Below are positions 14,886 to 21,344 of a DNA stretch of 25,306 nucleotides, one piece after another (positions within the stretch are counted from its first letter, which is position 1; the number at the start of each line of letters is the position of its first letter). The DNA is taken from positions 1 through 25,306 of the IMG/VR virus record IMGVR_UViG_3300035698_001201; one strand, written 5' to 3'. The stretch comes from a virus. The notes below the pieces were generated by a model. That model worked only from the letters and a program-made list of their open reading frames with translations. It was not told where the DNA came from and made no database searches. A program made the translations under genes and the position numbers.

Positions 14886-15371
14886 TTAGCAAGCGTAAAT
14901 AATACCAATTGCAATGTTTTCACCAGCACCGACAGGACCAGCATCAAATGTTCCAATCAACTGGTTGTCATCGTCGTTGTCACCAATACGATACCCTAGT
15001 CCACCAGTGTACGTTGCAAGGTAATCCTCGGAAGACGTTCCGCCAGAGAATGTTGCAACTTCTGAAGGCCAAAAACCAGAGGTAGCTGTTACGGTGACAC
15101 CATCAAGATAAAGGTCTGCTGTGTTAGCATCGCCAATATCAAGAGCAGGTGTGTTTGTTAATGTATCACAGTTAATAAGAAACCCAATCACCAATGCACC
15201 GTCTGGTAATGTTGGGCCGATCTTGAACGTAGCCGTTTCAGCCGCAAGAATGACTTCTTCAAACTGAATCTTGAGCGTTCCGCCCTGCATACCTCTCGGA
15301 ATAGCTCCAGCAGCCGCGCCTTTTGTGCTTGTCAAATCTGCTCTGTTGTAATTAATGTTATTATGTGCCAT
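14886..15371 (-). CDS. Capsid cement/decoration-like protein, second copy, 161 aa
   Basis: A beta-rich protein paralogous to the gene at 15389-15871: about 70% identical by eye and identical over residues 1-34. The N-terminal 34 residues look like an extended arm with Gly/Ala (KGAAAGAIPRGMQGG). The rest alternates strands (GALVIGFLIN, ATSGFW, GTSSEDYLATY, LGYRIG). In BPP-1 a cement protein follows the capsid gene; position and size here fit that role, although I cannot confirm family membership. It is preceded by GGAGAT and a 17-nt gap. It could instead be another small head protein. Confidence 0.7.
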   Translation of the reverse strand: MAHNNINYNRADLTSTKGAAAGAIPRGMQGGTLKIQFEEVILAAETATFKIGPTLPDGALVIGFLINCDTLTNTPALDIGDANTADLYLDGVTVTATSGFWPSEVATFSGGTSSEDYLATYTGGLGYRIGDNDDDNQLIGTFDAGPVGAGENIAIGIIYAC

Positions 15372-15388
15372 CTAAATCTCCTTCATTG

Positions 15389-15871
15389 TTAAAATGCGTA
15401 AATCACGCAAACCGTAACATTTTCATCAGCACCTACAGCACCGCTAAATGTACCAATTAGTTGGTCATCATCATCTTCTGTTCCAACGCGATAGCCAAGA
15501 CCAGCAGAATATGTTGCGAGATAATCTTCGCTTGATGTTCCACCAGTAAACGTAGCGACCTTTGCTGGCCAAAATCCCGACGTAGCCGTGATAACAGCAG
15601 CCGATAAATACAATGCGGCAGTGTTAGTATCACCGATACTCAATGTACGAGTACCTGTTAGCGCGTCAGAATTAATGAGAAACCCAACTACAATAGCACC
15701 TTCTGGAAGTGTCGGCCCGATGTTAAATGTTGCGGCACTCGTTTCACAAATTACTTCTTCAATATGAAACTTTAAAGTACCACCCTGCATACCTCTAGGG
15801 ATAGCACCTGCCGCTGCGCCTTTTGTGCTTGTTAGATCAGCACGATTATAGTTAATGTTATTGTGAGCCAT
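15389..15871 (-). CDS. Capsid cement/decoration-like protein, first copy, 160 aa
   Basis: The first gene after the major capsid protein (16-nt gap, AGGAGGGT ribosome site). It shares its first 34 residues with the next gene, although at least 15 of those codons differ synonymously. The body is strand-rich with blocks GPTLPEGAIVVGFLIN, ATSGFWPAKVATF and GTSSEDYLATYSAGLGYRVG. No signal peptide or membrane segment. The likely role is to stabilise or decorate the capsid, as inferred from position and by analogy to BPP-1. The two copies may form hetero-oligomers or occupy distinct sites. Confidence 0.7.
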   Translation of the reverse strand: MAHNNINYNRADLTSTKGAAAGAIPRGMQGGTLKFHIEEVICETSAATFNIGPTLPEGAIVVGFLINSDALTGTRTLSIGDTNTAALYLSAAVITATSGFWPAKVATFTGGTSSEDYLATYSAGLGYRVGTEDDDDQLIGTFSGAVGADENVTVCVIYAF

Positions 15872-15887
15872 CTAAACCCTCCTGTTG

Positions 15888-16760
15888 TTATGCTTCTGAA
15901 CAATCTACACTTACGACTTTAACTTCTTCAAGACGAACAGCTCCGCCAGCCATCTGCGTTTGCAGACCAAGAGCGTTGCGTTTCATAGGAAGTCTATCGA
16001 CTGTAGTTGTCATGTCTTTTGATACTGCAAGTTCAATAGCACTTTTTGCATAAGCAATAGTGGTACGGATGCTTGTATCAACTGCAAGACGATTACAAAG
16101 AATAAAATTAAAACCTAAGAACGTGCCAGGTTTTCCGTTGACAAGAGCTTTTACTGAGTTGTAATCAGCATTTTTAATTTCACTGATACTCAGCAAATCA
16201 TCCAACTGTTCTGCTCCAATTACCCAAGTAATATCTTCATCTGTTACTTCGCCAGCATTAAACAATTTGCGACAATTCTGAAGTTTAGGTAACGTAAGGC
16301 CTGTCCCACCATTAGCGACAACATGAGAACCACTGTCGTATGATGCGAGTGTTGTTGAAGTTCCACCAGCTTTGCCTGAATAGGCTGTAGCTGTAGCTGC
16401 TGCGATAAGAACATCATCCCATTGACGGCCTACGGCATAACCAGCGTTGACCATTTCTTTGCTAGTTGGGTCGTTAAGACGATCAAGTTTTTCAAAAGTA
16501 TCAAACAGTTTTGCATATTCCCAATACTGTTTTCCAATACGTCTGCGTTGTGCATCTGGATCTTCCCACTCTGTATCACCCCAACGATTTGTGACTTCAC
16601 TCATTACGCCTGGGCCAATCTGATCAACGAACTTATACTCGGCTGGAAAGCCGTCTGGTGACTTATAAACTGTGTTGCTTAGTTTGGAACCTTGTTGCTG
16701 CGTGAGTATCGCTAGATTTGCTGAATACTGTTGCGCGTTCCATGTTACTGGTAATCCCAT
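15888..16760 (-). CDS. Major capsid protein, Bbp17-type, 290 aa
   Basis: The sequence shows the features of the podoviral capsid family with BPP-1 Bbp17: an N-terminal helical arm (WNAQQYSANLAILTQQQGSKL), then GVMSEVTNRWGDTEWEDPDAQRRR, and QYWEYAKLFDTFEKLDRLNDPTSKEM followed by GRQWDDVLIAA. Later come EVTDEDITWVIGAEQLDDLL, FLGFNFILCNRL and AIELAVSKDMTT...LPMKRNALGLQTQMAGGAVRLEE. This is the HK97-like fold by family. Length is close to the usual one. It is preceded by AAAAGGAGAAACATT and a 138-nt leader, the only sizeable gap in the head operon, which may allow separate control of the most abundant protein. Confidence 0.88.
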   Translation of the reverse strand: MGLPVTWNAQQYSANLAILTQQQGSKLSNTVYKSPDGFPAEYKFVDQIGPGVMSEVTNRWGDTEWEDPDAQRRRIGKQYWEYAKLFDTFEKLDRLNDPTSKEMVNAGYAVGRQWDDVLIAAATATAYSGKAGGTSTTLASYDSGSHVVANGGTGLTLPKLQNCRKLFNAGEVTDEDITWVIGAEQLDDLLSISEIKNADYNSVKALVNGKPGTFLGFNFILCNRLAVDTSIRTTIAYAKSAIELAVSKDMTTTVDRLPMKRNALGLQTQMAGGAVRLEEVKVVSVDCSEA

Positions 16761-16815
16761 AATGTTTCTCCTTTTAAGAAATTAATAATATTGTTTTCTT
16801 CCGAGTTGTCTTATA

Positions 16816-16858
16816 AAAGGCTCGTTACTACGAGTGTGTGTGGGTCCAGTGATCTGGA
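16816..16858 (-). other. Two small hairpins in the capsid gene leader
   Basis: The 138-nt gap at 16761-16898 holds two perfect 5-bp stems with 4-nt loops: 16845-16858 (TCCAG/CTGGA) and 16821-16834 (CTCGT/ACGAG). On the minus strand the second is followed by CCTTTT. This could be a leaky terminator, attenuator, or RNA processing/stabilising element ahead of the capsid gene. I see no convincing promoter in the gap. The stems are short, so the call is weak. Confidence 0.35.
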
Positions 16859-16898
16859 TTGTCCGCTTCTTAGCTTTCAGCAAAAATGAGCTATGAGG

Positions 16899-17738
16899 TT
16901 AGCTTGCCGCTTTTGCATTTATACTAAAAAGTCCTTGTACTCTTTTCACCAACGCATCATGTTCTGGATGATCAGCTTTGTAATAAGGACTTTCCATATT
17001 ACCTGTAATGCTGTTGATCTCAGCCATTGCTGCTGCTGGTGAAGGAGTGACCGACGGCGGCTCACCAGTGATTAAATCCTCACTCATGGCCTTTCCAATC
17101 CTGGCGAATGTTTGTATCACGACAGGATCGTTACCGAATTTATTCATAAACTCAGTCCCTTGTTCTCCTCCAAAGGACTTAAATGCTCTTACTGCTAAAT
17201 CTTTATTAGCTCCAAAATCTGCTCCCCAATCATTCTTGAGTTGCGTCATGCTTTCTTCATATAGTTTTCCTTGCGCCACTTCAGCGTTACCCATAGTCTC
17301 TGAGTTGATCGAGACGTTCCACTGCAATAACTCTGAAGCATTTTTCGCAGAGATACCAAGTTCGTGACATTTCTCACGATACGAATTGATTTCGTTCTCT
17401 GTGTAAAATGCAGTCATCTTCTCCGGGATGTCAACCCCGTCAAACTTGTAGCCATCTGCTGCATCTGGTCTACCGCCTGCTTTGTAAAAAGCGTCCCATT
17501 GTTCTGGTGTTGATCCTTCTCCGGGAATAACAACTTTGTCTTTCCCTAGATTCTTCTCAAGATTAATATAAGACTTTGCCAATGCTCCACTGTTCTCAAA
17601 CTTCTCCATAGACGGATGACCTTTAAGATCATCTCCCCATTCACTGCGCCAATCAACCACCTGTGCGCCTGGGTTGATTATGTTTTCATCCTTTGGGTCT
17701 TGATTGCCCGGTTTAGGGTCAAGATTATCCTCTGCCAT
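16899..17738 (-). CDS. Capsid scaffolding/assembly protein, 279 aa
   Basis: Located directly upstream of the capsid gene, as scaffolds are. The N-terminus is acidic and disordered (EDNLDPKPGNQDPKDEN). Then come WRSEWGDDLKGHPSMEKFENSGALAKSYINLEKNLG, VVIPGEGSTPEQWDAFYKAGGRPDAADGYKF and helical stretches (CHELGISAKNASELLQW). This block order is characteristic of podoviral scaffold/assembly proteins. A C-terminal helical part with HPEHDALVKRVQGLFSI may contact the shell. The GRP...DGYKF block is the strongest marker. Confidence 0.85.
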   Translation of the reverse strand: MAEDNLDPKPGNQDPKDENIINPGAQVVDWRSEWGDDLKGHPSMEKFENSGALAKSYINLEKNLGKDKVVIPGEGSTPEQWDAFYKAGGRPDAADGYKFDGVDIPEKMTAFYTENEINSYREKCHELGISAKNASELLQWNVSINSETMGNAEVAQGKLYEESMTQLKNDWGADFGANKDLAVRAFKSFGGEQGTEFMNKFGNDPVVIQTFARIGKAMSEDLITGEPPSVTPSPAAAMAEINSITGNMESPYYKADHPEHDALVKRVQGLFSINAKAAS

Positions 17739-17742
17739 AAGG

Positions 17743-18003
17743 TTACTTCCTTTCCATTTTCTGTCTGATGCTATTCATTGTAGCTTGATCAGACATGTTA
17801 GTAAGATGCAAGTAAACATCGCGCTTACCTGCGTTGTACGCCATACGGTTAGTGTCAGAGCTATAAGTGCTTTTCTTTGCGTAACATCGCAACTCTAAGT
17901 CCTTTAATACTTTACGACCAGCCTCAGTGTCAAAGCAATCGAGATACATCTGATGTCTTTTAAACATTTCATCTGATTGTTCTTGATTTAAAGTATTTCT
18001 CAT
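17743..18003 (-). CDS. Bbp19-like small protein, 86 aa
   Basis: A small helical protein with CFDTEAGRKVLKDLELRC, then AYNAGKRDVYLHLTNM. This matches the pattern of Bbp19-like phage proteins (F.T..G..VL.DL, then GR..V), which lie between portal and scaffold in BPP-1-like phages. It begins 2 nt after the portal stop and ends 4 nt before the scaffold start. The molecular role is not known to me; position implies a head-assembly function. Confidence 0.75.
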   Translation of the reverse strand: MRNTLNQEQSDEMFKRHQMYLDCFDTEAGRKVLKDLELRCYAKKSTYSSDTNRMAYNAGKRDVYLHLTNMSDQATMNSIRQKMERK

Positions 18004-18005
18004 AG

Positions 18006-19643
18006 TTACGCTTTCTTAGCTTGCGCTATGTTTTTATCAGCCTTTGAAGCAGTCTCAGCATTACCGACCATTTCTTGCGCTGATTCCTGTTGCTGTTGTT
18101 TTTCCATCATTTCTTGTCTTGCGTCTCTAAGTTCCTTGACCTTGCGCTCAGATAAAATAATTCTCGGCGGCACACCAAACACATCAGCCAATACATCCAC
18201 AATCTCGTCAGTGTCAATATTGTCAATGATGTCCGGTTTCGCTTGCGCTATGTTACCTACCATACCAAGCAAGTTATTAATAGACGTTGCCTCAGAAGCC
18301 TTCTGCGCTTTTGCAAGCGGTGAAATATATTCAACTAAAGGTTTCCCTAACTTTGACAGCGTAGGAGGTAAAGGCGGCAGGAGATTTTTGCGTAGTAGAA
18401 TGTTGAAGATCCGTTGAATGGCTGGGTCCAATAGTTCTGTCATCAGCCGCCCAAGCGTGGGTCCAAGTATGAGCATTTTCTCCGCCACCCGTTCTTGTAC
18501 CTCTGTTGCTGTCATATTCTTTTGATTCGTGAGTGCCATAAACATATCAACAAAGAAAGCACCTTTTATGGATTCACGGACTTGATTCATTAACTCAAGC
18601 GAGATAGGAATATTACCGCCTGTCTTGATCGGTTTTATTTCCATTCCCTGCGCTGCGTCTGTTTTGTAGTTAAGTCCACCCGGATCACTGTTAAGAGGCA
18701 GCAGGTAAGAATCTGAAAATACCTCAAGTGGCGGATCAACAATCTTCTGTGCTGAACGAATAGTTGTTTGAGACATCTGGTTCAACATCTTGATGTCACT
18801 CAAGCTATTCATCGCAGGTGAAAACCCATATTCTTTGCCAGACACTTTTGAGAAGCGAGGGCAAAATAAAGGAAACTCGTCAAAGCCACCTTCAGAGATT
18901 AGCTCGTTGTCCTTATACGCAATGAAGAATGAAAGGAATGGTTTGTTGAGTTTATCTAACTTCTGTATGTCACGCACTTTACGAGGCGCGATATAATGTA
19001 AGACCTCAAATCTCTCTCCCCATTTGTTCGCCTTGATTGCGGCCTCAATAGTTGGTCCAAGATTTCCTTTGCCTTCGCCCCAAAGTTCCCATAGCTGCAA
19101 AGCAGTCATCGTGTAATAACGAAATACAGAATCGACTTGCCCACGTTTGTTTTCAATTAAATAAATCTCTGATACAGAACGTGTGTAAAATCTAATTACA
19201 TCTTCGTCATCTTCTTCTAACGCGAGATTCGCAGTACCAAATGCACCAAGATCAAGATAGGTTTCATGTATCTGTTGCGAGAAGTTTGAATTGTTGATTA
19301 CATCAAACATTTTCGTTTCAACATCTGCAAACCAATTCTTAATGTTTTGGTCTTTCATTAACTCGCGGTTAGCAGGACGTAAAGAAAACCAACGAGATGC
19401 AGGATTTGTAAGATACCCATGCAACCCAGCAGAAAGCACGTTCAATGATTGAACAGCAGTCGAATCATATATATCGTCTGGTAAGATTTCTGTACTCTGT
19501 TCTTGCACTGATGCTGGATCAGTCATTGTCATACCATACTTGCGCGGTATAACATAATGAGCAATCTGATTCCACCAGCTATCTAAGCCTTTTCTGTTTG
19601 ATCGCATCGTATCAAATCGAGAAACTAAAGACCTTATATTCAT
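18006..19643 (-). CDS. Portal protein / head-tail connector, 545 aa
   Basis: Matches podoviral connectors (T7 gp8 type). Residues 21-37 (DSWWNQIAHYVIPRKYG) and 56-90 (DDIYDSTAVQSLNVLSAGLHGYLTNPASRWFSLRP) are the diagnostic N-terminal blocks. The middle shows SPAMNSLSDIKMLNQMSQTTIRSAQKIVDPP, and AMTATEVQERVAEKM-like sequence (NMTATEVQERVAEKMLILGPTLGRL) forms the conserved wing/stem helices. The Gln/Glu/Ala-rich C-terminal helix is the expected flexible barrel. The length is normal. It forms the dodecameric ring for DNA entry and exit. TAGGAGAAATT immediately precedes the ATG. Confidence 0.93.
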   Translation of the reverse strand: MNIRSLVSRFDTMRSNRKGLDSWWNQIAHYVIPRKYGMTMTDPASVQEQSTEILPDDIYDSTAVQSLNVLSAGLHGYLTNPASRWFSLRPANRELMKDQNIKNWFADVETKMFDVINNSNFSQQIHETYLDLGAFGTANLALEEDDEDVIRFYTRSVSEIYLIENKRGQVDSVFRYYTMTALQLWELWGEGKGNLGPTIEAAIKANKWGERFEVLHYIAPRKVRDIQKLDKLNKPFLSFFIAYKDNELISEGGFDEFPLFCPRFSKVSGKEYGFSPAMNSLSDIKMLNQMSQTTIRSAQKIVDPPLEVFSDSYLLPLNSDPGGLNYKTDAAQGMEIKPIKTGGNIPISLELMNQVRESIKGAFFVDMFMALTNQKNMTATEVQERVAEKMLILGPTLGRLMTELLDPAIQRIFNILLRKNLLPPLPPTLSKLGKPLVEYISPLAKAQKASEATSINNLLGMVGNIAQAKPDIIDNIDTDEIVDVLADVFGVPPRIILSERKVKELRDARQEMMEKQQQQESAQEMVGNAETASKADKNIAQAKKA

Positions 19644-19651
19644 AATTTCTC

Positions 19652-19750
19652 CTATTTGGTTTTCTTCGCTGCTGGTTTCTTTGCCGCTTTAGGTTTTGCT
19701 ATTGGCTTGACTGCTGTTGATCTGATTCCTAAATTTTTAATACCCTTCAT
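19652..19750 (-). CDS. Micro-protein, 32 aa, Lys/Ala/Pro-rich
   Basis: ATG 19750 overlaps the stop of the GNAT gene as ATGA, and AAAGGAGT lies 4 nt upstream. The stop TAG is 8 nt before the portal start and forms part of its ribosome binding site. The C-terminal half (KPIAKPKAAKKPAAKKTK) resembles tails of histone H1-like or DNA-binding proteins; the first half is MKGIKNLGIRSTAV. It is very basic, with 10 Lys of 32. It may bind DNA, be packaged, or be a lysine-acetylation substrate for the coupled GNAT (inference). It could also serve mainly to couple portal translation. Confidence 0.6.
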   Translation of the reverse strand: MKGIKNLGIRSTAVKPIAKPKAAKKPAAKKTK

Positions 19751-20196
19751 AATGACTCCTTTACAAATCGTTGTTCAAAAAGTTTATATCCTAATTTGCC
19801 GTACAACCGTGTGGCTTTCTGGCAATCTATCGTTGCCCAATTACACATCTCTATTTTATCAACGCAAGGACTAATGTATTTTTCAAACTCCATTAAAAAC
19901 TTCGCGCTGTACTTTCTGTGTTCAGGTTTGATGACCCATAATATTTCGTGAAACATCTTTACACTAGGGTCTAAAAAACAAGGAGCGATGTAACCTATTA
20001 TTCCTCCAGCAAATTCCCCATTAACAATAAGAGAAAAAGAAACTTGCTCTTTTACATAATGCGCTACGAGATTAAATACTTCTGGTAAATCAAGATTAAA
20101 CCCTAACGACTGCAACGCTGTTGGGTCATAGTTTCCCCAGAGTTCAGCTATATGCGTTACATCGTCGAGTACCCCTTTACGATATTCAACCAGCAC
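19747..20196 (-). CDS. GNAT acetyltransferase-like protein 2, 149 aa
   Basis: Starts with GTG at 20196, overlapping the 79-aa gene by 11 bp; no better start is visible. The fold signature is a helix, the strand pair SFSLIVNGEFAGGIIGYI, then HEILWVIKPEHRKYSAKFLMEFEKY (strand beta4 and the acetyl-CoA loop), and RLYGKLGYKLFEQRFVK at the end (the typical YxKxGF/Y ending). In the acetyl-CoA loop the usual R/Q-x-x-G-x-G/A is HRKYSAK, lacking Gly, so cofactor binding may be weak or lost. It is similar in order and loop (PEHRKY/PKHRKY) to the gene at 20892-21344. Substrate unknown. Confidence 0.72.
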   Translation of the reverse strand: MLVEYRKGVLDDVTHIAELWGNYDPTALQSLGFNLDLPEVFNLVAHYVKEQVSFSLIVNGEFAGGIIGYIAPCFLDPSVKMFHEILWVIKPEHRKYSAKFLMEFEKYISPCVDKIEMCNWATIDCQKATRLYGKLGYKLFEQRFVKESL

Positions 20197-20425
20197 CTAA
20201 GATTCTCTTTCCTACGTTAGCTTGCTCTTGAACATTACCAGCAAGGATGTTAGTTTTTCTTTTCTGCCGACCGCGTGTGATTTTCCCAGATTTTTGCGCT
20301 TCTGCTTCTGCTGTAGCTTTCTTCTGCGCGTCAGTTGGCCCGACTGGTGCTGGTGCTGGGGCAGGTGCGCCACCGCCACCTTTATATTTTTTATCATCCT
20401 CGTAATAAACGTAATGATTGTGCAT
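20186..20425 (-). CDS. Small virion-type protein, 79 aa, Pro/Ala and basic
   Basis: Begins with a His/Tyr-rich start (HNHYVYYEDDKKY), then GGGGAPAPAPAPVGPTDAQKK, an Ala/Glu/Lys helix, the basic run TRGRQKRKTNILAG and an ending of KRILGAG. Small podoviral proteins with a Gly/Pro/Ala-rich start and a basic RxxRxxxxIL...LLG-type ending are often found between terminase and portal and can be virion-associated (T7 gp7.3 is a distant analogue in style). It starts 2 nt after the 155-aa gene and overlaps the GNAT-2 start. Function uncertain. Confidence 0.65.
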   Translation of the reverse strand: MHNHYVYYEDDKKYKGGGGAPAPAPAPVGPTDAQKKATAEAEAQKSGKITRGRQKRKTNILAGNVQEQANVGKRILGAG

Positions 20426-20427
20426 CT

Positions 20428-20895
20428 TTATCCTCCTGCTAAAATTGGTTGATAGATTGAAGCATCGTCTTGCGCTCCCTGATTAGATGTATAAATTGTT
20501 TCACCGTATTTGTCTATTCGATACAAACGACTTCTTGCTCTACGCAATGCTTCGTCTGAAGCATCTGACTCTGCTTGTGCTGCTCGCGCTTCAATATCAG
20601 CAGCACCTGCGTTAGGATTATAATTCGGTGAGCTTGGTGACATAGCACCCATTAGCATTGAACCGCCTGCGTACACTGCTGCACCAACGGCTGCATAGCC
20701 AGCAGCAGTCGTAAGCGCACCACCTATGCCAGTAGTAAACGCGGTTGAGATCACTCCGGCCCCGATACTTGCGCCTGCTGATAGTGCAGCAGAACCAACA
20801 AAAGCTATGCCAGTAGAAATTGCTGCGGCTGTTGCGATAAATTCTTTTTTCTCTTTGCCTTCAAACTCTGGATAGTCGTAATGATAATGTTTCAT
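20428..20895 (-). CDS. Glycine-zipper, membrane-active-like virion protein, 155 aa
   Basis: Residues 1-17 are charged and aromatic (KHYHYDYPEFEGKEKKEF). Residues 18-85 are almost wholly Ala/Gly/Ser/Thr with small hydrophobics (for example IAFVGSAALSAGASIGAGV), glycine-zipper stretches long enough for two to three membrane helices. Residues 95-125 are an Ala/Asp/Glu helix ending RRARSRLYRIDKYG. The tail is ETIYTSNQGAQ...PILAGG. ATG overlaps the GNAT-1 stop as ATGA. It may be a pore, ejection or small tail protein (inference from composition and place). I do not recognise a family. Confidence 0.65.
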   Translation of the reverse strand: MKHYHYDYPEFEGKEKKEFIATAAAISTGIAFVGSAALSAGASIGAGVISTAFTTGIGGALTTAAGYAAVGAAVYAGGSMLMGAMSPSSPNYNPNAGAADIEARAAQAESDASDEALRRARSRLYRIDKYGETIYTSNQGAQDDASIYQPILAGG

Positions 20896-21344
20896 GTTAT
20901 GTCCTTTATGTACTGAACCTCCATTGGCTCATAGCCCATGCGTTTATATAAGTTTTTCATCTTGTCATCGTTGAGGCCACAAATATATCCTATGATTAAC
21001 TGAGGAACGCCTTTTGATTTGCAAAATTCCTCAAGTTTCTTAATGAGCTTGATGCCGTACTTCCTGTGTTTCGGCGTAACGTACCAGATCATCTCTTGGT
21101 ACATCGGCTTCCCAGTGAACGGTGACATTCCTATCGCACCACCTATGACACCAACGACACGATCTTCGTAAGTAAGAACAAACGACGTAGGGAAAAGAGC
21201 TTCTAATAATTTCAGCATTGACTGCTCGTTGATCGCCCCGACGAATACTTCTAATCTTTCATCTACAAAAGAAAGAACGAGTTTCATTACGTCATCAAAA
21301 TCTGAATAGGATGCTTCGCGCACCTCGTATTTAGGTTTACTCAT
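20892..21344 (-). CDS. GNAT acetyltransferase-like protein 1, 150 aa
   Basis: A clear GNAT layout: YEVREASYSDFDDVMKLVLSF (strand 1, helix 1), SFVLTYEDRVVGVIGGAIG (strands 2-3), MYQEMIWYVTPKHRKYGIKLIKKLEEFCKSKGV (strand 4, acetyl-CoA loop, helix 3), QLIIGYICG (strand 5) and LYKRMGYEPMEVQYIK. The loop RKYGIK keeps one Gly of the usual Q/R-x-x-G-x-G/A. Start ATG overlaps the terminase stop (ATGA). Single-domain GNATs of this type occur in phage late operons; what they acetylate is unknown. A paralog lies at 19747-20196. Confidence 0.8.
   Translation of the reverse strand: MSKPKYEVREASYSDFDDVMKLVLSFVDERLEVFVGAINEQSMLKLLEALFPTSFVLTYEDRVVGVIGGAIGMSPFTGKPMYQEMIWYVTPKHRKYGIKLIKKLEEFCKSKGVPQLIIGYICGLNDDKMKNLYKRMGYEPMEVQYIKDIT

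Noticed and set aside
14885-14956. Longer start for the signal-peptide gene
   Set aside because: It would bury the signal peptide and lies fully within the upstream cement-like gene.
17008-17367. Plus-strand open frame of 119 codons
   Set aside because: Antisense to the scaffold gene, without independent support.
18028-18417. Plus-strand open frame of 129 codons
   Set aside because: Antisense to the portal C-terminus. It is Ser/Cys-rich, as expected for the complement of Gln/Glu/Ala codons, has no ribosome site and lies inside a gene with clear family motifs.
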